64,000 nt of DNA, taken from positions 124,001 to 188,000 of the forward strand of contig JAANDG010000231.1 of the NCBI GenBank assembly GCA_036852015.1. The letters run 5' to 3'. The stretch comes from Pelodera strongyloides (taxonomy: Eukaryota > Nematoda > Chromadorea > Rhabditida > Rhabditidae). The notes under the pieces are model-generated. The model was not told where the DNA came from. It did not search any database and worked only from the letters and a program-made list of their open reading frames with translations. Within the stretch, counting starts at the first letter, position 1. Every line of letters begins with the position of its first letter. Positions 36,723 to 49,371 of the stretch are shown here, piece by piece. Both the position numbers and the translations under genes were made by a program.

Positions 36723-38389
36723 TATGACATGTGGCTCAATATACTCTGGTCATTCCTCCTTCACCGATAATACACTGATTTTCAAATTCATTTTCACATT
36801 TTTTTCTTAACTATTGAAAAGATAGAAGGGTATGATTTCACAAACTCAATATGCGTTCAAAGGTATACACTTAATTCCAACTTCATCATTTGCGCTTGGT
36901 TGTGGTTTACCTTTTTTGTCAAGCATACCCGAGAGAAAATGATGTTCTTATGTTTCACAAGTTATCATCATTTGACTTGACCCTTTTCGATCGTGTGCGC
37001 TTATTAGTTTTATATAAATTCAGTAACAAATGAGTAATGTTTTAAGAGCTCACGTGTGCATGTAATGGTATTTACGTCCGAGCACTCAATTTTACAAACG
37101 GCCTTCAAAAACCGTATATGCTCTATGCGAATGCCGTGACCTTCATTCATTTTACCTCACGGACCCAATTTTTTCCCTAATAATTATTTATAAAAACAGT
37201 CGCCGCAGTTCTAAATCTAGCAATATAATGCTGCCATACACAGGTTCTAACAAGTTGCCTTTTCAGTATGAATCTGCGTTATGAGTAGGATCCTATTGTT
37301 TTCTGGGGGCACTTTTCTACATAAATGTGTTAAGTTTGTTGCCCGCATAATACAAGTAATATAGTGTTCTAGTGGAAAGTCGACTGTGAAATTCTGTTCC
37401 GCAAGTTTGGACTTTGAACATGTGGACACATATATCTTACACGTCTCAATTGCATTCATAAAAAATCTGCAGTTGCTATGTTTCAAAGGAACCTTGCAAA
37501 AAGCATTTCTGGAGACAGTTCAAAGTGAAATTGTCTGATTGACATTTGAGAATTGGTGATATTTATACCTATAAAACTTTGAAAGACGTGCCTTTTTTTA
37601 ACTTTTTTTTTAAAAGATTCCGATTTGCGATATGGAGCTTTCTGGTGATTACATTCTTGGTGTGAGCAGGTATAGTTAGCAACCAAGTATCGCTGCCTTT
37701 CTTATCAACCTTTAACCAACCAGCTGGGGGACTTATGGAGAATTGAAGTCTCTCATTTAACTAATGAGTTTTGAGCTGCAGTTTTTTTATCTGCGATTGT
37801 GATCATTGGAAAATTCGCGAATATTTTAAGCTCCTGAATTAAACCACCTCAGAAAATGATAATTTACATTTAATGAGTCTAAATTGAGATCCAAAGGACA
37901 ACAGAGGGATGACAGTCGGGGAGACATATGGGAAATAGACGTATATCAGTTCCTGTCCTTGTCCATTCAACCTCCCGCTTCCAGTGTCCATCACTCCTCA
38001 TTATCACACAGTTGTCGACTGAATAGCCAGAACATCCGCACAAAGTGAATGTCCAGCGCTCAATCAAAATAGACACTCTTATCCAATATTGTCCACACTA
38101 AACCTCATTTAAAGAAGCGTTCGTTGTGTGCCCTTGAGACTGGTTTTACCTGACTATCTTTATTTTTCTTCTATATTCATTGCCCTTTTATTTATTTGAC
38201 ACATTTGTAATGGTTGTTCTGTACCATACCAATCAATTCCTTCCTCATATGTCATGTAAGTTCTCACAATATTTATATACGCCTATCTACACTTGAGTAT
38301 TAAACTAGTACTCGGCGATTCACAGTTTAATAGGTGCATGTTTTCACATTTATTAGGTAAAAATTGTGCCCTTTGCCTTTCAGTTCGTA

Positions 38390-38608
38390 TCGTAAATGCA
38401 CATTATGGCCTTTCTGTCCACTTTGTCAGATAATTTATTGGTCGTACAAAGTCGTCAACTGCAAGTCGAAGGATGCATTTGCTTGCTTTGCCACGGAAAC
38501 CTGGGAAGAATCGCATACAAGGCGCGGTATGCAAAGCACACCATTTATACCACTCTCGTCTATCCGCTAAAGAATCTAGTTTCCTACATTTTGTATATTA
38601 CAGATTGA
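38390..38608 (+). other. Unrecognised exon-like open frame
   Basis: A frame follows a CTTTCAG at 38376-38382 and contains LCHGNLGRIAYK and IYTTLVYPLKNL. The stretch 38400-38580 is richer in G/C than its surroundings and is open in more than one frame, including on the minus strand. No family is recognised. It could be an isolated exon, a pseudogene fragment or chance. Confidence 0.2.
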
Positions 38609-41600
38609 TAATATCCGCAAAAGCACAGAACGCAAAAAGAGTAGTTTGTTTGCTGATTTTTAAGTGCATTTTTTCGCCTAAAAACAAAGCGTTACGATGT
38701 GCAAATTGTGAGGGAATTATGTGCACCAAATTAGAGATTCCTTAAAAATTTTTTATTTCGTATTCGATCCCATGATCCAATGTTTCATATAAGAAGATTA
38801 CTGTTTCGAATTATCCTATTCAAATTGTGATCGATTTTAAAGTTCTCGTGCATGCATCTCGTACGACTGTCAAATTCGATTTATCGAAAGCAGGGGTTTA
38901 CTTTCGTCGCTACTCCACTAACCCAGTAACGTCTAGAGAATTTTTGTGGAATTTAAATAACCGGCTTCCCCAAAGATTAGTCGACTTCTGTTCTAACCTA
39001 GTTTACTTTTAAAATTGTAGGCAAATATGCAGACAACGTCAAATATATTCCTGTTTTTTCCTTTAACTTTCGTTACTTAATGCGACAGTAACCAGAGTTT
39101 AATTAATTACAGTCTAGGGACAAAAAAAAGACCGCGAGCTTTCAAGACGACTATGTTGTGCATAGGCTGACGTGAGCCTGCTCATTGTGATTTCTTAGTT
39201 CCATAAATTCTTCCATGCAATTAGCATCTTTTATGTCAGAATACTTTATCTTTCTATTTTTTCATAACTTGGAATAGATGATTGTGAGTAGTTCTGGTAC
39301 AGAGTACGTTATCTTTAATGACAATAAATAAGCTGTATGATCCATTAGCCACTCAAATTGAAACAATCTCCATTATACATTTAACGAACCAAAGTTTTCA
39401 TTTTTTATAATCAAATCCCTCAGAACACCACCCTTTAACGCAAATTAAAATACCTCAACTTATAAGTTTATTGCTGACCGCTGAGTGAGCTGGTGAGTCA
39501 TATCATGGTGTGACGATTTCTGAACCTCCACCTCTGTCTCCCTAAACACCTGCATCGTCTCTTGCTCCTTTCGCCTAGTTTTTCTCTTCTCATAACCTCT
39601 ATCTCTCACTTCCTGTCTATTTCTCTGATTGTGAGAACTGATTGATTTCCACATCTTTTCACCCATTTATCAATAGCTAGTTTCCCAAATGCACCAACCA
39701 GAAAAAACACTGGAGACGACGAGGAAGTCTCTGTAAGATGAGTGAATTACGATTAGGATTTAATTGTAAAGTATTTTTATTTGAACCGGCACGTCTAAGA
39801 TGCAGGGGGTTTTATTTTGGAGCCAAATATAATGGTCTGTCTCAGTAAATATTTTTACCTGAACTTATTTGGTGTACAAAGAATTGGTGAAGTAATTAAT
39901 TTTTTACGGTTTACGGTGCTATGATTATGTCAATCAGCACGTTGCTATTTACACCCTTGAACATTTATATAGGCATATTGTAAAGAATGCGAACATGTGC
40001 AGGTTATTCACCTGCTTCTGAAGCAGAGATTATATTCTCAAGCATATTTCGACACTTGCTTCATTATTCTAGCTATTTTCAAAAAAAAAACTAATTATAA
40101 AGCGATCAATAGAAAGACTACATAACTGAGGTACAATTAATAGACTAGATTAGTGTGGGGTTTCGTGGGTTTTTTTTTTTATATGTTTTTTCCATATGTG
40201 CGACTATCATTCCACATATTTATAATTTCATAGTAGTCGGCCGTGGCACAGGGCGTCATTTGTTTATTCCAATCACATGAAACATCCATTGTATACTTCC
40301 TCACTTTGCATTTCTCTCACTTGTTTCGCTTATAGTCATAGAGATAGCCAAACAACACGTATTAGCATTAAATTTGAAAGTAATTCTACAGATTTTGTCA
40401 TCCGGTTATCGAACTTCTTCCAAGAAACGTTAGTTGGTGTATCACTGGGCATTGTTATTAAAGCCCTGTACCCTTGATATAAAAATCCTGTCCATCCCCA
40501 CGTTTTTCCTTAATTCAATTCATAAAACCGTAGAAAACTTTTTAGGGATTTCAATTTTATGCATTTAAGAACGATCCGATATAACTTTCCTATTGCAAAT
40601 GCTATCATTAATGAGTGATTGGTCACACTTTATTTATGTTTACTTACGTTCGGGTTTTCCCTTCATTTAGGCGCATGTGTCTTTCTACAGAACAGCTTAT
40701 ATTTTCACTTCTAACTTGTTGAAAAACGATTTCGTTTCCAGTAGTGTTTGAACGTACACACACTTGATCCCTTTGCTGTCTGCATGTTTGCCTTCTGTTT
40801 CAACACTTCCGAACATTTGGAAGCTTGTTTTATTATGTAGGGAATTATTCGCATTTATACCGTATGCGCCGAAGTAATGAAACATAATTTATTATTTTAT
40901 TAATCAAATATCTTCATAAAATTTTATTACAACAAAAGCGAAGCCTTGTGACATTCCGTTAAATATGATTTATCGAATTTTCTTTTTCTGTTTGATGTTG
41001 TAACGTTTTTGTCGTGTATTTTAGTGGGATTTTAGTGGGTAAATATTAACTATCAATGTTAATTTTTGGCTGTCGTTCAAGTTTGTCAACTTGAAAACAG
41101 TAGAGGCAGGCTCCGTGTGTATCCATATGCTAGTAAATAGAGTTGGCTCCATGAACAAAGCTCTTTATAAATTATGCCATTATTCTTGTACAAAGTGCCA
41201 ATTTGATAAAAAAATATCAGCTGCTCTACATATTATTGGTCAACTTTTACATAGAAGGAGAACTGTACATCTCATTGGGCTTTAATAGTAAAGCGTGCGC
41301 CTGCAATACAATTGACACACATAAACATGAGTCACGTTACGACAGGTGGATGGTTTCGACTTTCGACTTTCGACTACCGAGTATGCTTAAACAAACAAGG
41401 ACACCAAAAACCGGCCTATATATAACATTCAGCAGATTATTGTCCATTCTTATTTAATGTTTGCGGGCCACCTCACGAAGTGCAATCATAAACTTTTTCT
41501 TCCTAAATCGCCTTTCAAACATTTGCCACACATTTTTGGATGATGACTTTTGAATGGGCACTTGACCAGACGTTGCATTATCGACCCAGATAGAGCAAAA

Positions 41601-42958
41601 TAAGGCAAGCCCACTATCAGTTTATCAATGAAAACGCGCGCGCTCTTTTTGAACGAAACCTATTTTATTTCGTATACAAATTGTGTATCAATTCGTTGCA
41701 CATAACCGGCATTTAACAAACACGAGTTGAATGTTCGAAATGAAACCATACCACAGTGGCTTAGCCTTATTTTGTGTCCACAGAATCCCTACATAATGTC
41801 TACACTTTGTAGATTAGCAGGTGCATATACTTGGCCGGTTGTCGTTTTTGAAGAATGTTTTTAAATCGGTGTTTTTGTTTCAATTTCATTTTGCGTCCTC
41901 TATTTCATGTGATTATCAATCACACCTCGTATCTTTCTTTGTTCTCAGTCAGAAAGGATTCGAAAAGTAACTGGGTTCAAGTGACCTTCCACAGGAACTT
42001 CAGCAAAGGTTACGGAAATTCTACCTCTGTGCTTGTTGTCTTCCTGGTGTATTCAATTATTCCGTTTTTCTTTCTGGTTGTCGTATGTAAATGTGAATAT
42101 GTTTAATCTCTGGTTAGTCGCACCAGTCAATTTTAGTCAGTTTTCTTCAGGAAAATCGATAACACAATGATAAATGATAAATGAAAGGTCTCTTTATGAT
42201 AAATAAAAGGCTTCTGCTTGGAAAACACTCAGTGGAAAACATATGATAATCTTCAAGACCTTTTCTTTTTATTTATTCTGTAACCGATTATAAATGTTTA
42301 TAGTAGAACACCCACAATGTCTGCCTAACCGAGTATTATTTTTGATAGTGGTAAATAAAAAGCATTGTCTAAGGAATAGACACCAGCAAATTTTCTTTCG
42401 TTATTCTTCCGTTGCTTTGAAGTTACTGCTTGAAACGCTGGCGCGTTCCATGCGCAAAATTGTCAATGTATTTTATCGTGTGATATTATAACGTGACCAT
42501 TCTGCGTTAATGCCGATATTTTCGCCGTTATCTGTATAATTCGGGGATAGACAATATAAACGTGATGTCCAGTAATTGACAGGTTTTGATTTGATCAAGT
42601 ACATACATACTGTGGTTCTATTTCCTGTCAATCTCGTCGCATCATATAAATAAGCTGCCGAGTTGCTACGTGAGAAGCCATTTGATAGGAAATTTCATTG
42701 AAACTCAGAAAAAAAGACAGTTCAGGGTACAACTTCAGGCGCATATGAAAGAGCTAAATTGTTGCGATAGTTACTTTTCTTGTCATAAGAAAATCATTTT
42801 TTTTTGTGTTGTTATTACACTCAACCTGTTGCAATAAACAATACATGCATGATCTATCTGGTATTTTATGTAGTGCCGTCATTTGTATGCTGATTAAGTT
42901 GTAACCTGAGGATTCCGCTTTTCTTATTTATTTCAATACGTTACGTTCTTATATGTAG

Positions 42959-43153
42959 ATCCCTTATTTGATGTTGAATTCTTATAAAGAAGTGTCCAAA
43001 AAAGAGGGTGCCGCCGAGATGTTATCGCTGCGCGAACTCAAGGAGAAATACGGTTGCATGATTCAGTTGGCATTTAATATATCGACAAAGACGGGTGTGG
43101 TACAAATATTGCTGCAACTGCTCAAGACCCCATCAGTGAAATCATCCATTTTA
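42959..43153 (+). other. Possible orphan exon upstream of the patched-related gene
   Basis: After an acceptor-like TATGTAG the frame ATC-CCT-TAT runs about 65 codons to a GTATGC donor-like site. It includes KKEGAAEMLSLRELKEKYG and VVQILLQLLKTPS. G/C content and codon variety rise sharply here relative to the flanks, as in true exons of this window. It might be an alternative 5' exon of the patched-related gene or the relic of another gene. No domain is recognised. Confidence 0.3.
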
Positions 43154-43575
43154 TTGTATGCTTTTCCGATTAATAGTACTGCTTTTCTCTTCTAATCATT
43201 AATATATTAACCTCTTATGGTTAGAATTTTTGTTGTGATTAGCACAGACTGAACCAAGCATGCAGCATTCAGCCTTTTTTGTTGTTCAAGCTCTTTGTCC
43301 GCCGATGCCGTGTGCTTTTCTTATCAAAACCTTGTTTTCGAATCTCACAAAATAAATTACTATTTGTTGGTTGTTAGTGCGAAATTGTTGACGGCTGTAC
43401 TTTTTCTTACATTTTTATACAGATGTATATATATATATATAACGAAGCACCAGAAATTCTAACGAAATATTTTTTTATTATTGTTTATGTTTAGAGATCT
43501 ATGACGCTTTTCACGTGTTTAAATTCATTTGAATATGTTTTTTATATTGTTCATATTTCCAGTCTATTCCGTGCA

Positions 43576-46500
43576 ATGCCAGGGGGGCCTGCAGCATTTG
43601 TAGCGCGGGCCCCGTCCCCGATTCGCTTTGCTAATGGTAAGTCATATTCGGTTGAACAAGATCATTAATTTTTATTCGTGCAATGTATTCAAATATTTTC
43701 ATTTCTCTACCTCCACCAATCGTGTCCATTTTTGGGTTGTTTCCTTTAAACTGTCCAATTTCTTTGTTTAAAAGAAGGATTTCTAAATATATAATTCTGA
43801 AGACATCCATAGCAAATCTTTTTGGTTTTCAAACTGGTTTTCCTAAAAGTAACAGCAAATACACAAGTAAAAATATTATTCGACAGGATTTTAGTTATTT
43901 TTTATGTGTTTTAGGATTTAGTCTTTGGCTGAGAGTGTTGTTTTACAAAATCGGGTTTATTGTTGCCTCCTATCCGCTGTTATTCATCCTGACTTCAATT
44001 CTTATCAGCACTACGGGATTTGGAATCAGAAATCTGCGATTCGCCCAAAGATTGCAGGTACTACATGCGGTTTCCTTCTACTCCTCAATAGTTTAAGTTG
44101 TTAATTCCGTAATAGTGCCGCGTGAGATCAACCGATTGATTCAATGTTTATTTTTCTAGGAAGGATTTACCGCTTCCGATTCACTTTCCCGTTACGAACA
44201 TTCTGTAAAGACTGAATTTGATGGTCAAGAGGAGCCGAGTGTACAGCGTTTTGTGGGTTTAATTAGGAGGAAGGATGAGGGAACACTTCTCACCAAAAGA
44301 CATATCGAGCAGGTTTTCAAGGTACAAAACTTAGTTACGCATCGTATGTTGTTATTCACTCAATTACCTTACGTTTTAACATTGTGTTACATTTAGATTC
44401 ACGAGTTCATCTCCGAGAAACTGAGAGTGACTGATGGAAACACTTCATTCACACATAATGAAATTTGTGGAGAATATTGTGATGCGAACCCTCTATTGGA
44501 GCTTTTCAAGGTAGAAATCTTAGTTACGCATCGTATGTTGTTTATGTTAAGAAGAATTAAAGAACCGCTATGAGTTGGTGACATATACAAAGTCTATTGT
44601 AGTGGACAGGAACTTATGTCTGGGTTTTGTTCACACCCAAAATGGATCTTCAACCTGCGTGGGGTTATTGTTTCATTTCGGAAATTCAACTGTTGTTTCC
44701 CAAGTGACGGCTGTCGTTAGCGGCTAAATAAGTTAATTTTCAGACATCTTGCGAAATGCTTCTGAAAGGAGGTAATGTGTTACTTGACCATCCACAGAGC
44801 TACTTCCAAAACTACGGATTCCTAGTAGCACATCACATTTTTGGCGTCACGAGAAAGGCTGATGTGAGTTGTCATTTTATTAGATCATGGTTCCAGCTTA
44901 AGCACAACTTTAGTCGCTTCACGGCCGTATATAGATAATATTCAGTTGTCTACGTCACCGTTGCTTGGAATTACTTCAGTAGACCCTTTTATCTGTAAAT
45001 GAGACTACGCTCATACTTTCGGCCTGCTCCGAAATCAACCGTCCTTTTTTTAGATTGTAGATGAAATATTCATCCCAACCGAATCTCCACACTCTCGTTT
45101 GGCTGAAGAGATGGAACTCGTCGGCTCTAATAAAAGTAATCTGGCTGGCATTAAAATGTTTACGTTTTATTATCAGGTGAGTACAAGGGGTTTTACTTCT
45201 TTTGCGGTCCATTTTTTTCGCTTCGTTTCTTATACTTCAATCGAACGTTCTATTAAGTAATCTTTTCCTACTCAGGCACCTCTGGCAACTACCAGTCAAA
45301 TTAATGCAATCAGTCTCTGGGAAGCTGCCGTGTACCATTGGGCAAGGTCACAAACCGACTTTCCCGAATACAAGATCAATGTGATGGGAGACAAGGTAGA
45401 GTTTTCTTCTTCTACTTTTCATCAATGCTGACAATATTTTATGTGAAAGTCACAGTCCTTCTTTAGATCCTCGGTCAGGAAATGATCCGTGGTGGTTTGG
45501 ACCTTGTGCCCCACTTGGTGGCTGGGCTCCTGTTCACGGTGCTCTTTGTTTCAATCTCAGTTGCTGTCACTGCTGTTTTCACGGGTTCTTGCGACTTTGG
45601 ACGGGTACTGATTGTTTTTGGTAAGATCTTTTTCGTGGAACACGTTTTCTAAGCGTGTTCATTTAAAGTTTTCACTTTCGGTTTACATTCAGTATGTTGA
45701 ACATATATGCTATTTTTATTTATTTTTTCCATATTTGAATTTGCACAAGATCATGACTGATGTGTATGTGTTCCAACAATAAATAATTTTATCTCGATGA
45801 ATGTTTTGCAGGAACAGTGATCTCACCAATGCTTGCTGTCTCTTCAACATTTGGATTACTTGCTACATTTAATGTGGAGATCTATCCGATCCACATGGTC
45901 ATCCCGTTCCTTATTCTAGCAATCGGTGCGTTTAGCATAGATGCGCTGCAATGTGATACTCCGGTCTGTTCATCACAGAAAACCGTGTGTTCAACCTTGC
46001 TTTCGACATTTATGTTCACATGACCAATTACAGGTGTCGATGACGCGTTCTTGATGCAACACGCATGGAATAGACTGTTACCTGATCTGGACCACAATAA
46101 ACGCCAAAACGAAGCCATCCCGACAATTCTTGCAAAGGTATTCATATATTTTATGTTGAAATTTACTGTTCGAGCCTAATTCATATAGACATGTGATAAA
46201 TGAAACGGGAAATTTCCAGTCTTTTTCTGTTGCACTTCTTTCTTCAGGTATTGGAAGAAATTGGTCCCTCAATAACCTTGACTTCACTTACAAATTCTCT
46301 GGCTTTTGGTGTGGGAACCTTTGTTGCTGTACCAGCCATACAGGTAAATTTACTTGCGTATTGTGTTTTCCTTATTTGTAAACACTTCAATGTCTTCATT
46401 TATTTTCTCATTTTCAAGCTCTTTTGCCTCGCGGCAGCAGTTGCAATGGTGATGGATTTCGTTTTTGAAATAATTCTATTCGGCAGTCTTCTTGCGGTTT

Positions 46501-49371
46501 CAGGACGATTTCACAAGGTAGGACATCTGCAATAATGTTTTAGACATCTTTCAAGAACTCTTATTTTTTTATACAATATTAATTTAATTTTCCATAAAAC
46601 AATATTTAATTTAATTTTCCATCAAATATCTATATCTTCAGCCATCCACTGGGAAAATGACAGCCCCTCATAAGGGATTTGCGAATTTTCTGTCAAACTA
46701 CTCAAAGTGGCTGACCAAAAACTCGACTCGCATCTTCGTTATGCTCTTCACAGCTCTCTTCTTTGTAATCAGGTATGTAGCTGAGATTAATTTCAAATAG
46801 ATACAATGAAGCTAAGATTTACTCGTTTCAGAGGTCTATTTTCACTCTATAGTTACTTGCCACTTTCAGCTTGTATGGAACTATTACAATGCAGACAAAG
46901 ATCAATTCACAGAAGATTATTCCACATGACTCTGATTTGCTCGAGGCAGATTTAATGCTGAAGAGGTTCTTTTGGAAGGTTAGTCTATTGTTGTACAAAT
47001 TCCATCTGTTAAATGCCCAACACTTGTGGTATAATATTGGCAGGTTTGTTAATAACATGACCATTCAACTTAATTTTTTATGGTGCACCATATGTCCACT
47101 TTTGACAGATGTCTACTTTTTGAGAAGCTGCCTATACCATTCATCTGATTCACATTTCATGATCTTTTTTTGTTTAGTTATTGATTGTCTTCCAATAAAC
47201 CATATTATTATTTAGGAGTATGAGCCTGTGCAAATATTTGTCAACTCACCACCGGATATATCTCAAAAAGGAGCTCTGGAGCATTTGAGAGCAATGGTTA
47301 AGGACTTCGAAAGTTTGCCCAGATCCATTGGCGCTCAGTCTACAATGTTCTGGCTGGACGATTATATCAAGGTAAGTGTGATCTTACGATAAATCTAGCA
47401 ACTATGAAACCCATTGCAAACAAGTTTTGTCTTATCCGCCTTAAACAGGCCATCAGAAGCTTTAATTTATTTCAGACAATGGACAATCCGTGGTTTCGGA
47501 TTTTAAACGTTGTCGACACGGGTTATAACTATAAAGGATTGCCGTACTACTTTGGATTCACGAAGGCGGGAATGATGTGGAATCAAACAGTCAAATGGCA
47601 CTATGACGAACGGTACGTAATTTCTTTAATATCACGAATTGCGATGAATATTTCTAGAGTTTCTGATTACCAACAAAAAAACTATTCCCCTTTGGAACGA
47701 ACGAGCTAATTCTTCATAAGAAAAAAAAACGAAAAAAAAATTCAGGGATCGTCGCTTCGTTGTGGACAAGTTTTACCTTATGACTGGACTACATAACGCA
47801 TCGGACTGGATGGAAAGAGCTGAAAATATGCTACAGTAAGCAAATAATTTAATGAATCATGGATTCGGTTGCGAAATATTTGTAGTTCCGTACAAAGCAT
47901 CGGTGGCACTATAGCTTCTAATTGTTTACTAAATATAAGATAGATAAATGATGTATAGTATATGTTTTTATGTAAAAGTGTTTAGCTGGCGTGGAGTAGC
48001 CGAGAAATGGAAGCAGTTTAACGTGACTGTTTATAACGAGAATTCGCCCGTTTTTGAAGGAATTTTCGGTGAGTACTCACCTTTTTTTTACTCAAAGGAC
48101 GAAAAACTGAATTACAACTTTAATGTTCTTTCTTCGTTCTTCAGAAATCTATCGCATAATAAAGTATACGACCTCGAAATTTTCCAGGTCTCCGATGGAC
48201 AACCTGTCAGACTGCCGCGTGCACTCTTTTATCCATGTTTGTAGTCTGCTTCCTGTTTGTACCATCCCCCACAGCAGTTATCGTGGCTTCAGTCGCAATC
48301 CTTAACATTAGTCTTGGTGAGTATTTATGCCATGTTGTGTCTCATGAGATATTTCTAGCATTATGTTAATGATAACGGTTTATTGATTAACAATCAATAC
48401 AAATAAAGAACGTCAACCAAAGGGAACCCTGAGACCCCGCGCTTCACAACGCGAAAGTACTTACTAGGGACCAAATGTATAGCTGTATGTTCTGAACTGG
48501 GGTGAATCATGCATAATTTGTTCCTAATTGATCGGTACATTTTTGCACAAACAAATATTCCTGTTAACACGTGCTTCTTAGGTGTATTCGGTTTCCTCTC
48601 CTTATTGGGAATGGACCTGGACCCAGTAACAATGAGCGCTATCGTCATGTCAATCGGTTTTTCGGTTGACTACACTGCCCATGTCAGCTATCACTTTCAC
48701 AGAGCTCATAATATACTGCCAAGGTATCTTATACATATAAAAATAATGAATCTCGCTATTATTCGATTTTCCTTGGATACCACTTTATATTCATTTCAGC
48801 AAATGTTCACCGTCTGACCTTGTCCACTTCACAATATCGGCTGTTGGATGGCCGATGCTAGAGGCAGCTCTTTCCACTCTAGTGTGCTTCCTTCCGGTGG
48901 TATTCCACCCAGACTACACACCGAAGGTATGCTTTTTAATAATATTTTCTTCGCCACACCGAGGATTCACCCAAGATGAACACAGTTTGTTATCCATTTT
49001 AGGTATTCGTGAGGACAATCTTCCTTGTTGTTCTCTTCGGCATGTTGCATGGCGTTCTCATTCTGCCGGCCATCCTTTCCATGTTTCCACGGAAATTTTT
49101 CCAGAATGGTTTGTTACTATACTTTGTATGACTGCTTAATATACAAAAAAATATTTTCCCTCTATCTTTTTTTTTAATTAGAGTAATAAAATTGAATAAG
49201 TCTGTGTTAGTGACAACTATTTCAGAACCCACACAACCTACTACTCCAGTGCGGCAACTACAAACTCTTCCAATATTGGTGGAAGGAAAAGGGACTGAAT
49301 GTTCGCTCATTCACTCTTCATCTTCGTTTAACAGTTCGGGCGCTCCGTTGATAAACACACCGTCGCCTTGA
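43576..49371 (+). CDS. Patched-related (PTR) RND-type membrane protein
   Basis: Twenty-three exons join in frame to 921 residues: 43576-43636, 43915-44057, 44160-44321, 44397-44510, 44744-44863, 45054-45176, 45276-45395, 45467-45620, 45812-45925, 46034-46137, 46248-46343, 46419-46517, 46642-46772, 46870-46978, 47216-47371, 47476-47612, 47746-47835, 47986-48068, 48188-48316, 48582-48723, 48800-48926, 49003-49108, 49226-49371. The start is 14 bases after ATTTCCAG. Layout: N-terminal membrane helix, large luminal loop 1 with paired cysteines ([10 protein letters not shown]), a sterol-sensing-type five-helix block, luminal loop 2, and a second helix block. The acidic residues of RND transporters are present in both halves (GVDDAFLM and GFSVDYTAH). 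Worm PTR proteins are needed for moulting, growth and vesicle or sterol handling; the exact ptr gene cannot be assigned. The protein looks intact. Confidence 0.93.
44312..44541. repeat. Direct repeat spanning two exon-intron junctions
   Basis: About 40 bases recur almost unchanged at 44312-44351 and 44502-44541, covering the last exon bases (TTTTCAAG), the donor (GTA) and the start of the intron (CTTAGTTACGCATCGTATG). The copies flank exon 44397-44510 of the patched-related gene. Confidence 0.8.

Larger units (their letters stand above)
35348..42900. other. Gene-poor region
   Basis: About 7.5 kb with no recognised gene. It holds the CT-rich and GA-rich simple repeats described separately, an exon-like stretch at 38390-38608, and long AT-rich tracts with T and A runs. 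The open frames at 36535-36810 and 35887-36078 are translations of the simple repeats. A triple TTTCGAC unit occurs near 41357-41380, and several ATAAATGA copies near 42165-42210. Confidence 0.5.

Noticed and set aside
36535..36810. Glu/Arg-rich open frame
   Set aside because: It is a translation of the GA simple repeat.
48145..48305. Alternative exon [14 protein letters not shown] in the patched-related gene
   Set aside because: Using it puts the following membrane helix out of frame. The acceptor at 48187 joins in phase and gives [15 protein letters not shown].
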